Positions 23,946 to 31,742 of a DNA stretch of 34,124 nucleotides are shown here, piece after piece. The stretch's first letter is position 1, and every line of letters begins with the position of its first letter. Made by a program: the position numbers and the translations under genes. The notes beneath the pieces are model-generated. The model ran no database searches. It was given only the letters and a program-made list of their open reading frames with translations, and had not been told where the DNA came from. Origin of the DNA: CANLWN01 sp039815505 (GTDB taxonomy: Bacteria; Bacteroidota; Bacteroidia; Flavobacteriales; Flavobacteriaceae); contig JBCBZE010000006.1 in NCBI GenBank assembly GCA_039815505.1, forward strand, positions 1 through 34,124, given 5' to 3'.

Positions 23946-24902
23946 TTAGCAAAATTCAGCTTTTATTTTGTCCACTATGGTCTGTGCCAACTTTTCTTTG
24001 CTTTCTATGGTCCACCCCGCAACGTGGGGGGAAAGAAGTACTTTTTTGTCATTGATAAGGTACTGAAAGGAATCGGGTAAATTATCGGTTTTATTTGTAG
24101 AATTGGTTGAAAAAAGTTGTTCAAAGGAAGTTTTTTCGTATTCCAACACATCAAGGCCGGCACCCAAAATCTTCCCGGACTTAAGGGCCGCAACCAGATC
24201 TTTGGTGTGGATACATTTACCCCTGGCGGTATTTAATATCCAAAATGGTTTTAGAAACGCATCTATGAATTCTGCATGTATCATTCCAATGGTTTCCGGG
24301 GTTTGCGGTACATGCAAACTCAGTACATCCGATTTTTGTTGTAGTTCCAAGATACCTACCTGGCGGGCATTTTCATCCCCTACACCGCCAATAATATCAT
24401 AGCAAATAACTTCTATATCAAAACCCCGTAGTTTTTTGGCAAAGGCCTTACCCATATTTCCATAACCGATAATACCCACTGTTTTACCATCCAACTCTAC
24501 ACCACGGTTGCCTTCACGGTCCCAAATGCCCTGTCTGACCTCACCATCCGCTTTGTTCATTTTGTTGAAGAGGGACAGTAACATGCCTAACGTATGTTCT
24601 CCCACGGCATTCCTATTGCCCTCTGGTGCGGCGGCCAGAAATATATTCTTTTGCTTGGCGTAGCCCACATCGATGTTTTCCAATCCCGCCCCAACACGAC
24701 CTATAAACTTGAGTTGGGTTGCCTTATCAAAAAAAGGTTTGTCGATAGTAAACCGGCTCCGGATGATAATACCGTCATATCCTTGTATCTTTTCTTCTAT
24801 TTCCGCTTTGGAAGAGGTGTAATCCTCATCGTTTTGAAATCCTAAATCGGCCAGTTGTTGTAGTAAAAGTGGGTGATTTGTATCTAGATGTAAAACTTTC
24901 AT
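23946..24902 (-). CDS. D-isomer 2-hydroxyacid dehydrogenase (phosphoglycerate dehydrogenase-like)
   Basis: A 318-residue NAD-dependent dehydrogenase. The nucleotide loop is GIIGYGNMG (143-151); the catalytic set is R227 (LNTARGK), a glutamate in the DVLEYE segment (251-256) and H293 (LSPHVAGWT). RSRFTIDKPFFDKATQLKFIGRVGAGLENID is the usual substrate-domain start. There is no C-terminal ACT domain, so it is the short form. It may be the serine-pathway 3-phosphoglycerate dehydrogenase or a related hydroxyacid enzyme, and the absence of serC nearby leaves this open. It begins 8 bp after the cupin gene and is followed within 10 bp by the LuxR-type gene. Confidence 0.88.
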   Translation of the reverse strand: MKVLHLDTNHPLLLQQLADLGFQNDEDYTSSKAEIEEKIQGYDGIIIRSRFTIDKPFFDKATQLKFIGRVGAGLENIDVGYAKQKNIFLAAAPEGNRNAVGEHTLGMLLSLFNKMNKADGEVRQGIWDREGNRGVELDGKTVGIIGYGNMGKAFAKKLRGFDIEVICYDIIGGVGDENARQVGILELQQKSDVLSLHVPQTPETIGMIHAEFIDAFLKPFWILNTARGKCIHTKDLVAALKSGKILGAGLDVLEYEKTSFEQLFSTNSTNKTDNLPDSFQYLINDKKVLLSPHVAGWTIESKEKLAQTIVDKIKAEFC

Positions 24903-24910
24903 AGGGGTAT

Positions 24911-25276
24911 TTAAATCTTGGGATAATGGGTTTGTGTCATCTCATGCTTTACATTTCCCGTATGTGCCGTATCCAGCTTTTCAAAAAGCAACAGATGTAC
25001 TTCCTCTTCATTTTTTGTGGATGGGCAGTGTTCCATGCCCTTGGGCACTACAATGATTTCCCCTTCTTTTACGATCTCCGTTCTATCCCTGAATTTCATA
25101 TATAGGGTGCCTTTGAGTACCTGAAACAGTTCATCTTCGTTTTCATGGGCATGCCAAACAAATTCTCCCTGTATTTTGGCCAATATCACTTGCATATTAT
25201 CTACCGTGGCGATTTGATGCGGATGCCATTGCTTGTCAAAAGCTGCATGCTTTTCCTTTAGATTTATAGCTTTCAT
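24911..25276 (-). CDS. Single-domain cupin protein
   Basis: A 121-residue product from ATG 25276; a longer reading from a TTG at 25330 adds an unlikely segment inside the intergenic region. Cupin motif 1 is WHAHENEDELFQVLKG and motif 2 is IVVPKGMEHCPS, giving His, His, Glu and His metal ligands. Small cupins of this type may be isomerases, dioxygenases or sugar-binding proteins; no substrate can be named. It is the first gene of a tight run with the 2-hydroxyacid dehydrogenase (8-bp gap) and the LuxR-type gene. Confidence 0.88.
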   Translation of the reverse strand: MKAINLKEKHAAFDKQWHPHQIATVDNMQVILAKIQGEFVWHAHENEDELFQVLKGTLYMKFRDRTEIVKEGEIIVVPKGMEHCPSTKNEEEVHLLLFEKLDTAHTGNVKHEMTQTHYPKI

Positions 25277-25359
25277 GAAAATAGTTTTACTTAAATATAT
25301 CCGTTGTGCATTTTGATGAAGATTCGTCAATTCCAGTGATTTTTCAGAATAAAATGAAG

Positions 25360-25470
25360 AAAAATTGTATCGAGAATAAGAATTTTATCTGCCAAAACCC
25401 TGTTCTCGATACTTTTTCTCCCCATAGCTATCGGGATGAAAAAACTCGAACTGACGGTTTTTTCGTCACG
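25360..25470. repeat. Folded intergenic repeat element (REP-like)
   Basis: The gene-free stretch 25277-25580 holds nested inverted repeats. TATCGAGAA (25368-25376) pairs with TTCTCGATA (25403-25411). GTTCTCGATACTTTTTC (25402-25418) pairs imperfectly with GAAAAAACTCGAAC (25438-25451) around an ATAGCTAT centre (25424-25431). TGACG/CGTCA (25452-25456 and 25464-25468) makes a small hairpin. The core (ctcgata ... ctatcgggatg ... ctcgaactgacg) resembles extragenic repeats I recall from flavobacterial genomes, between convergent or tail-to-head genes. It contains no supported gene: a 63-codon plus-strand frame over it is low-complexity and crosses the hairpins. Confidence 0.6.
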
Positions 25471-25528
25471 TATATTCAAAAAAATATATGGATATAAATA
25501 TATGAAGTTTTATAGTAGGAATTGGAGC

Positions 25529-25569
25529 AAAATAATGTATGGCAGATAAAGTCTGACATTATTTTTTTT
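25529..25569. terminator. Terminator hairpin after mgtE
   Basis: AAAATAATGT (25529-25538) pairs perfectly with ACATTATTTT (25556-25565), and inside it CAGA (25543-25546) pairs with TCTG (25552-25555), leaving a 4-base bulge. On the plus strand eight Ts follow (25562-25569); on the minus strand the stem ends TTTT and lies 11 bp after the mgtE stop. It can end mgtE transcription and also block plus-strand reading into the operon. Confidence 0.7.
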
Positions 25570-25580
25570 GATGGAGCATC

Positions 25581-26933
25581 TTAAATCCCCAAAATGATTT
25601 TAGCGATCCAAAAATAGATCAGGATACCAAAAATATCATTGCTGGTGGTAATAAATGGGCCCGTCGCAATAGCGGGATCGATTCCTCTTTTATCCAAAAA
25701 CAGGGGAATAAATGTTCCGATGATGCCTGCTACGATAATAACTACGATCAATGAGAGTGATATGGCAATGGCGGTATTGAAATCCCCGTTCCACCACCAA
25801 GTAAAAAGTAATAATATCATAGCAAGGATAATCCCGTTCAAAGTGGCCAAGAGCATCTCTTTTATTAATCGATTACCGATACTGCCTTTTAAATCGTCAT
25901 TCGCCAGACCCTGTACGATAATGGCACTACTTTGTACGCCTACATTGCCCGCCATAGCTGCTATAAGGGGGGTGAAAAAGAACAGGACGGCGTGCTTGCT
26001 GATCATTTCTTCGAAGTTTCCCATAATAGCGGCAGCGCCCACACCGCCGATCAATCCCAGAAATAACCAAGGTAAACGGGCACGTGTAAGTTCCCAAATA
26101 CTATCATCTGCCTCTACATCCTGTGAAATACCTGCAGCCAATTGATAATCTTTTTCCGCTTCCTCCCTAATGACATCCACAATATCATCTATGGTAATCC
26201 TACCGACCAATTTGCCCACTTTATCTATAACCGGAATGGCTTCCAAATCATATTTGGACATAATTTTGGCCACTTCCTCGGGGTTTTCGTTTACATTAAC
26301 GGAATCTACCTTGGGAATATATACCTCTTTGATATGGGTTTTGGTAGAAGTGGTCAATAAATCTTTTAAGGATAGGCGCCCTATTAATTTATCCTCATCG
26401 TCTACTACATATATGGAATGTACACGAGTTACGTTTTCCGCTTGTTGTCGCATTTCTTTTACACAAGTAAGCACATCCCAATTTTCCCTTACTTTTACCA
26501 GCTCTTTTGCCATGAGCCCACCAGCGGAGTTTTCATCATAACGAAGTAGGTCAACGATATCTTCGGCATGGCTCCTATCTTCAATCTCTGAGATGACCTC
26601 CTCTACAATTTCATCGGGGAGTTCGGCTACGATATCCGCAGCATCATCCGTGTCCAATTCCTCCAGTTCCTCAGCAATTTCTTTAGAGGAGAGATTACTC
26701 AAAATGGCTTCCCTAACATCATCATCCAGTTCGGTAAGTACGTCGGAGGTCTTGTCACTATCCAAAAGCTTAATTAGATAGGTGGCCTCATCCTCGTTAA
26801 GTTCATTGATGATTTCAGCTACATCCGCATAGTGTACCTCTTCCAAAAGGGATACCAGTTGGGTGCCCCTTTGGTTTTCTATAAGCTCTTCTATTTCAGC
26901 TACAAGTTCTTCGGTTAGTTTAAAAGGTGTCAT
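25581..26933 (-). CDS. mgtE: Magnesium transporter MgtE
   Basis: A 450-residue inner-membrane Mg2+ channel. The N-terminal superhelical domain (about 1-130, rich in Asp/Glu repeats such as ELDTDDAADIVAELPDE) and a tandem CBS pair (about 135-255; SIYVVDDEDKLIGRLSLKDLL, PVIDKVGKLVGRITIDDIV) form the cytoplasmic Mg2+ sensor that gates the pore. The C-terminal membrane domain has five helices from about residue 285, including MAGNVGVQSSAIIVQGLA and the signature DPAIATGPFITTSND, with the Mg-selecting D433 equivalent to D432 of the Thermus channel. Its start overlaps the end of ksgA by 14 bp, implying coupled translation. Confidence 0.97.
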   Translation of the reverse strand: MTPFKLTEELVAEIEELIENQRGTQLVSLLEEVHYADVAEIINELNEDEATYLIKLLDSDKTSDVLTELDDDVREAILSNLSSKEIAEELEELDTDDAADIVAELPDEIVEEVISEIEDRSHAEDIVDLLRYDENSAGGLMAKELVKVRENWDVLTCVKEMRQQAENVTRVHSIYVVDDEDKLIGRLSLKDLLTTSTKTHIKEVYIPKVDSVNVNENPEEVAKIMSKYDLEAIPVIDKVGKLVGRITIDDIVDVIREEAEKDYQLAAGISQDVEADDSIWELTRARLPWLFLGLIGGVGAAAIMGNFEEMISKHAVLFFFTPLIAAMAGNVGVQSSAIIVQGLANDDLKGSIGNRLIKEMLLATLNGIILAMILLLFTWWWNGDFNTAIAISLSLIVVIIVAGIIGTFIPLFLDKRGIDPAIATGPFITTSNDIFGILIYFWIAKIILGI

Positions 26934-27786
26934 GCGCTATCTTCTTGGTCAAAGCAATAAAATCGGCCACGGCCAATTGCTCTGGACGGCGGTCAAAGAT
27001 AGTATCTTCTTTTAAATTTTCTGAAAGGTTAAATGTTTTTAAACTGTTACGGATGGTCTTTCTACGTTGATTAAAAGCAGTTTTTACAACCCTGAAGAAC
27101 AATTTCTCGTCGCAATCAAGATCAAAATCCTTCTTGCGTATTAATCGTAAAACACCGGAGTTTACCTTTGGTGGAGGGTCAAAGACTTGGGGGGGTACGG
27201 TGAAAAGATATTCAGCATTGTAGTAGGCCTGCACCAAAACGGATAAAATACCATAGCTTTTACTGCCCTCTTTTTCACATATTCGTTGTGCTACCTCTTT
27301 TTGGAACATGCCCGTAAATTCTGGGACGCGTTCTTTTGCTTCCAACATCTTAAAAACGATCTGGGTAGAAATGTTATAGGGAAAATTACCGGTGATGGCA
27401 AAAGGTTCCTCATTGAAAAGTGAAGAAAGGTCATATTTAAGAAAATCTGCTTCCAGCACTACAAAATTACCCTTGCGCCCTATAACATCGGGGTTTTCCA
27501 AAGGAAAACTATGGTTAAGGAAAACAATGGATTCAGAATCCAGGTCCATGGCTACCAAATTAATATGCCGACGTAAAAGATACTTGGTGAGAACCCCCGT
27601 ACCCGGTCCTATTTCAATTACGTTCGTATAGCCGTTAAAAGTAAGGGTATCCGAAATTTTTAGTGCGGTTTCCTCGTCCTTGAGAAAATGTTGTCCTAAA
27701 TACTTCTTTGCTTTTACCGGACTTTCTTCTTGCCACGGTTTTTTATTCCTCTTACGGGAAGGGTTATATTTTTTTCTCTGGGCCAT
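26920..27786 (-). CDS. rsmA: 16S rRNA dimethyladenosine transferase KsgA/RsmA
   Basis: Dimethylates two adjacent adenosines in the 3' helix 45 of 16S rRNA (A1518 and A1519 in E. coli), a late step in small-subunit assembly. Motifs are KYLGQHFLKDEETA (28-41), the SAM loop EIGPGTG (58-64) and the catalytic NFPYNIS (134-140). The 288-residue protein has about 27 residues before the conserved KxxLGQHFL, many of them Lys or Arg (MAQRKKYNPSRKRNKK), with no other ATG, GTG or TTG close to the core, so this basic tail is probably real. It starts 8 bp after the DUF4286 gene and overlaps mgtE. Confidence 0.96.
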   Translation of the reverse strand: MAQRKKYNPSRKRNKKPWQEESPVKAKKYLGQHFLKDEETALKISDTLTFNGYTNVIEIGPGTGVLTKYLLRRHINLVAMDLDSESIVFLNHSFPLENPDVIGRKGNFVVLEADFLKYDLSSLFNEEPFAITGNFPYNISTQIVFKMLEAKERVPEFTGMFQKEVAQRICEKEGSKSYGILSVLVQAYYNAEYLFTVPPQVFDPPPKVNSGVLRLIRKKDFDLDCDEKLFFRVVKTAFNQRRKTIRNSLKTFNLSENLKEDTIFDRRPEQLAVADFIALTKKIAHDTF

Positions 27787-27794
27787 TCCCTTTT

Positions 27795-28106
27795 TTAGTG
27801 TTCGCTAATGATTTCCAACTCCGTACGAAAAGCAACAAATTTGTTGGAAAAATATTTCATTGCTTCTCCTCGCATTCGATCGGCATCCTCCTTATAATAT
27901 GCTTCCAAGGCTTCTCGGCTCTTTGTTGTATATTGAATTGAATAGGTGACTCCCCCCATATCTTCTTCGACCAGTACTTTACACATTTTTGCCTTACTGA
28001 ATTTGCCCGTGGATAACACATCCGGAATATGGGTTTCTTTCATCCAACTAAGCCATTCGTTATGAACGGATCGTTCTATATTAATGGTTACGTTATAAAT
28101 CAGCAT
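27795..28106 (-). CDS. DUF4286 family protein
   Basis: A 103-residue protein beginning MLIYNVTINIERSVHNEWLSWM with THIPDVLSTGKFSKAKM next, the DUF4286 pattern; the fold is probably a ferredoxin-like (dimeric alpha+beta barrel type) domain. The function is unknown. It lies between the TPR gene (74-bp gap) and ksgA (8-bp gap), an order often kept in flavobacteria, which suggests a link to ribosome maturation or simply a shared transcript. Confidence 0.87.
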   Translation of the reverse strand: MLIYNVTINIERSVHNEWLSWMKETHIPDVLSTGKFSKAKMCKVLVEEDMGGVTYSIQYTTKSREALEAYYKEDADRMRGEAMKYFSNKFVAFRTELEIISEH

Positions 28107-28180
28107 TATTTAAAGTGTATGGTTATAGCTCGGCACCCAAGTATCAAGAGCTTTTCAACAGGGCGCTTTACATAGTACTT

Positions 28181-29965
28181 TTAATTGATAGAATCCCCTC
28201 TTAAAATTCGGTAGTTTTTTCTGGCCTGTGGAAAATAGTAACTATCCTGATAATCGTAAATTATCTTTTCATAATATTGCTTGGCCTTTTCCGGTTCATT
28301 AAGGATATTTCTATACAATTCGGCCAAAGCATAATAGGCATCATCCGCTAAAATTCCATTGGCATAAAATTCAATAATTTTTTGATAATTGAATTTGGCC
28401 GCCTCATAGTCGTTTAAGGTTTCCAAAAGCTCCCCTTGCTTTAACAAGGCCTCGTCCTCTATTTTTTCTCCTTTATGATTTTCAAGAATGTCATCCAATT
28501 TGGTAACCGCTTCTTTGGTCTTGTTCTGATATGCCAATAGATCCGCCCTGGCATATTTTTTTAAGGCGGTCTGCGTAGAATCATCCAAGGAATTATCCGA
28601 AATCAATAAGCTAAGTTGCATGGCATCGTTGGCAATGAGTTGAGAGGTAGATCCCCGTAAAACTTTAAGTTGCGTCAGGGCCCAATCAAAATCACCTTTA
28701 TAAAAACTGGTCTGTGCCACCTTAAACCTGGCGTCTTGCCCCAGGACATCATTTTTTAAATCTTTTTGGGTCTGGGAAAAGTATATCAATGCTTCGTTGA
28801 ATTTTTTATCGAAGACCAGAATATCCCCCAAAGCCAATTTCACATATGCTTTTCCATAACGGTTCAATGGCAGTTCCAGTGTTTTTTTCAGGATATCAAT
28901 GGCTTTTTCCGGATCATTTTTTTTGAAAGTCAAGAAATTGGCATAGGCAATCTGCAACTGTAATGATTGACTGCGAAAACCATAAGATGCCAATAGTCCA
29001 TCAAACGTATTTTGTACGCTTACCAACTTCTTTTCAGAAGAATCCAATAATTCAATATCGATAAGGTTCAGTTGGGCATTTAATTTGGTGATGGCATCAG
29101 TGGCGTTATCCATGATGTATTCAAAAACAGAAACGGCTACGTCTATTTCCTTATCTTCCAATGCCAAATCCCCAAGTCCTTGCAATCGTTGCAAAGAACC
29201 GCTTTCAGACCTTTTGTAAATGGCCTTCTCTTGATTGAAAGCGCTGTTGTATTGTTTTTGTTGCACAAAAAGCCAACTTAAAAGCTCGTTCCAAAGCACA
29301 TCCGGATTTTTTTGTGCTCGTTGTAAGAGGATTTTTTTCAGTTTTATGTTGTTCTCATTGCCGGCATCCGCTGTAACAAAATCGTTGAGGTTTCGCAGTA
29401 CGTTGGATTTTGATGATTTACCCTGGCTGACCAATTTGAGATAGGCATCGTACATCTTTTCAATATCTCCCTGTTCCCCATAAATCCTGGCCAGTTGAAA
29501 GTTATAATCCAATTCGGGATTTAGGTCCATGGCCCTGGAATACGCTTTTATGGCATAGTCCAGCAATACATACTTATGAAATCGGAAGCCAATGCCATAG
29601 CCATAATTGGGGTTTTCGTCTATTTTCGAAAGTGCTTTTTCGTAGTATTCGTCAGCTTTTTTTGGTAAATCCTGTAGGGTGTAATTATGGCCCAGTTCTA
29701 TAAAAAAGGTAGGATATATATTTTTATCGCTTATTTTTTTGAGTAAAAACGCCTCGGCTTTGTCGTAGGCTTCCAATTGTTGGTACGAGGCAATAAGGCC
29801 TTCAGAATAATCCGTTCTCCGGGGATTTTTTTTTACCAACTTTTCATAAAATACCATTGCTTTTTTATACTCCCCATCGTTGAAGTACTGTTTTGCCAAA
29901 AAATCGTCTTGGGCCAGCATAAGCAACGGTATGGAAAAGATGGTAAAAAAAACAAGAAATCGCAT
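28181..29965 (-). CDS. Exported tetratricopeptide-repeat protein
   Basis: A 594-residue protein. A signal peptide covers about 1-18 (MRFLVFFTIFSIPLLMLAQ). The rest is helix-turn-helix repeats, roughly a dozen TPR-like units, for example FNDGEYKKAMVFYEKLVKKNP (about 29-49), and at the C-terminus YYALAELYRNILNEPEKAKQYYEKIIYDYQDS, which resembles YbgF/BamD-type envelope TPRs. TPR proteins are scaffolds; the partner is unknown. It sits in the serS to mgtE cluster. A -7 box (29979-29986, minus) is 13 bp before the ATG. Confidence 0.87.
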   Translation of the reverse strand: MRFLVFFTIFSIPLLMLAQDDFLAKQYFNDGEYKKAMVFYEKLVKKNPRRTDYSEGLIASYQQLEAYDKAEAFLLKKISDKNIYPTFFIELGHNYTLQDLPKKADEYYEKALSKIDENPNYGYGIGFRFHKYVLLDYAIKAYSRAMDLNPELDYNFQLARIYGEQGDIEKMYDAYLKLVSQGKSSKSNVLRNLNDFVTADAGNENNIKLKKILLQRAQKNPDVLWNELLSWLFVQQKQYNSAFNQEKAIYKRSESGSLQRLQGLGDLALEDKEIDVAVSVFEYIMDNATDAITKLNAQLNLIDIELLDSSEKKLVSVQNTFDGLLASYGFRSQSLQLQIAYANFLTFKKNDPEKAIDILKKTLELPLNRYGKAYVKLALGDILVFDKKFNEALIYFSQTQKDLKNDVLGQDARFKVAQTSFYKGDFDWALTQLKVLRGSTSQLIANDAMQLSLLISDNSLDDSTQTALKKYARADLLAYQNKTKEAVTKLDDILENHKGEKIEDEALLKQGELLETLNDYEAAKFNYQKIIEFYANGILADDAYYALAELYRNILNEPEKAKQYYEKIIYDYQDSYYFPQARKNYRILRGDSIN

Positions 29966-29978
29966 ATGGGAAATTTAT

Positions 29979-29986
29979 CAAATTTA
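29979..29986 (-). promoter_or_regulatory. -7 promoter box of the TPR-DUF4286-ksgA-mgtE run
   Basis: On the minus strand TAAATTTG matches TAnnTTTG exactly, 13 bp before the ATG at 29965. A CAAA (TTTG on the minus strand) at 30011-30014 is 24 bp away, longer than the ideal 19-20 bp. Confidence 0.4.
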
Positions 29987-30018
29987 ATTAAGCTGGTTAA
30001 AATATTCTGCCAAAGAAA

Positions 30019-30399
30019 CTATAATATAGTTAAATAGCTTATTCGCCCCCGTACTTTAAGGGCCTTTACCAGGTTGTGACTAAAGGAAGTGTCATAGATG
30101 ATGGTACGTTTTTTTCTTTTTAAATCTGTATCACACTCCAAGATGTCCACAACTTTAAAAACAACCTCTTAATCATTTTTCAGTGTCCATTCATAGTCAA
30201 AGGGCAATGCTGCGCTATTCCCTGTTTTTCCTTAAAAATAGTCATCAAATGTAACAGCCGATATTGTAGTATCACTACTTGGTTGTGTTTAGAAGTCACG
30301 GGCGGTCTTTGTATCATAAACAAGGGATATTACTATTCCGTCTTTTGAGAATGGAGCAACCACTTTCCACATATCATCCTCTGAAGGTAATCCAAGTAG
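30019..30399 (-). pseudogene. Decayed gene: one reading frame with internal TAA stops
   Basis: Downstream of serS, one minus-strand frame (codon ends at 30420, 30417, ...) reads as convincing protein for over 120 codons without any frame change, apart from TAA codons at 30400-30402, 30289-30291, 30232-30234 and 30169-30171. Segments between the stops include MWKVVAPFSKDGIVISLVYD (ATG at 30372), DTTISAVTFDDYF, NSAALPFDYEWTLKND, EVVFKVVDILECD and KKRTIIYDTSFSHNLVKAL; a terminal TAG lies at 30019-30021. Each TAA could come from CAA, AAA or GAA by one change. No family was recognised. The 5' end seems lost at the serS stop. The simplest reading is a pseudogene. It fills most of the otherwise gene-free 29966-30419. 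Confidence 0.5.
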
Positions 30400-30419
30400 T
30401 TATGCACTATAGTTTTGGT

Positions 30420-31691
30420 TTAACCTATGTGGTCAAATCCTGTATAAGGAACCAATACGTCCGGGATCTGAATGCCGTTTTCAGTTTGATAGTTCTCAAG
30501 GATTCCCGCTAAAACCCTAGGTAGGGCCAGTGAACTGCCGTTCAATGTATGGGCCAACCTGCTTTTCCCATTTTTATCCTTATATCTTAGTTTTAATCGG
30601 TTTGTCTGATAAGTTTCAAAATTTGAAACAGAACTGATTTCCAACCAACGGTCCTGAGCTGTGGAGAATACTTCAAAATCAAAAGTTAGCGCAGCTGTGA
30701 AGCCTAGATCACCGCCACAAAGCCGTAAGATTCTATAAGGTAATTTAAGTTCCCTTAATATGTTTTTCACATGTTCTACCATGCCGTCCAAAGCCTCATA
30801 GGATTTGTTTGGATGTTCTATACGTATAATTTCCACTTTATCGAACTGATGTAATCGATTGAGTCCGCGAACATGGGCGCCATAACTACCTGCTTCCCTT
30901 CTAAAACAAGGGGTATATGCCGTATAACCGATGGGAAAATCCTTTTCATTTATAATTTCGCCCCTAAACAGATTGGTCAAAGGGACCTCCGCGGTGGGGA
31001 TTAGATAAAGATCATCGGCCTGTACATGGTACATTTGCCCTTCTTTATCCGGTAATTGTCCCGTTCCATAACCTGATGCCTCGTTCACCAAATGGGGAAC
31101 CTGCATTTCGGTATAACCGGCCTCAGTGTTTTTGTCCAAAAAATAAGCGATCAATGCGCGCTGTAAACGAGCGCCCTTCCCCTTGTAAACTGGAAATCCG
31201 GCTCCCGTGATTTTAACACCCAATTCAAAATTGATCAGGTCGTATTTTTTTGCCAACTCCCAATGCGGAAGTGCATCTCTTTTTAATTCCGGTATTTCTC
31301 CTTCTTTGTATATCTCTTCATTATCCTCGTCAGAATTTCCAGATGGTACCGATTTATGGGGTATGTTGGGAATTTGATATAGTAAAGTCTGCAGCTTTTC
31401 CGCGGTATTGCCTAATTCCTCATTCAAGGTTTTGGATTGTTCTTTTAAATGCGCTGTTTGTTCTTTGATGACATTGGCCTCGGCGGCTTTGCCATTTTTA
31501 AACAATATCCCTATTTCTTTTGAAAGCTTATTGGATTCGGCCAAGGTATTGTCCAAATTGGTCTGGATAGAGCGACGTTTTTCGTCTAACTGGATTACCT
31601 TTTCCAATAAAGGGGCCACATCTAGATTTCTTTTTTTCAAAGCAGCTATGATCTCAGCCTTATTTTCCCTAATGGCCTGCAGTTGTAACAT
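30420..31691 (-). CDS. serS: Seryl-tRNA synthetase
   Basis: Charges tRNA-Ser (and tRNA-Sec where present) with serine using ATP. The 423-residue length is normal. Residues about 30-105 form the long antiparallel coiled-coil arm that grips the tRNA variable arm. The class II catalytic core shows TAEVPLTNL (233-241), motif 2 with FRREAG (263-268) and LHQFDKVE (280-287), and motif 3 LNGSSLALPR (383-392). The start ATG at 31691 is 19 bp after a perfect -7 box (31710-31717). The next gene downstream on this strand is the decayed frame, then the TPR gene. Confidence 0.97.
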   Translation of the reverse strand: MLQLQAIRENKAEIIAALKKRNLDVAPLLEKVIQLDEKRRSIQTNLDNTLAESNKLSKEIGILFKNGKAAEANVIKEQTAHLKEQSKTLNEELGNTAEKLQTLLYQIPNIPHKSVPSGNSDEDNEEIYKEGEIPELKRDALPHWELAKKYDLINFELGVKITGAGFPVYKGKGARLQRALIAYFLDKNTEAGYTEMQVPHLVNEASGYGTGQLPDKEGQMYHVQADDLYLIPTAEVPLTNLFRGEIINEKDFPIGYTAYTPCFRREAGSYGAHVRGLNRLHQFDKVEIIRIEHPNKSYEALDGMVEHVKNILRELKLPYRILRLCGGDLGFTAALTFDFEVFSTAQDRWLEISSVSNFETYQTNRLKLRYKDKNGKSRLAHTLNGSSLALPRVLAGILENYQTENGIQIPDVLVPYTGFDHIG

Positions 31692-31709
31692 CTTTTTTTA
31701 TTTAAAGGA

Positions 31710-31717
31710 CAAATTTA
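31710..31717 (-). promoter_or_regulatory. -7 promoter box of serS
   Basis: On the minus strand TAAATTTG matches TAnnTTTG exactly, 19 bp before the ATG at 31691. The -33 region is T-rich (CCTTTTCC) rather than a clear TTTG. Confidence 0.4.
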
Positions 31718-31742
31718 AGGGTTTCCCATTCACGGAAAAGGA

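Noticed and set aside
25306..25497. 63-codon plus-strand frame between the cupin gene and mgtE
   Set aside because: It runs through the nested inverted repeats, lacks a promoter box and has no recognisable protein features.
25639..26541. Plus-strand frames of 72-168 codons
   Set aside because: They are antisense to mgtE, which is a complete, well-conserved gene; no promoter or motif supports them.
30019..30399. Recoded gene using TAA as a sense codon or selenocysteine-like readthrough
   Set aside because: Neighbouring genes end normally in TAA, and no recoding structure was seen; decay explains the stops more simply.
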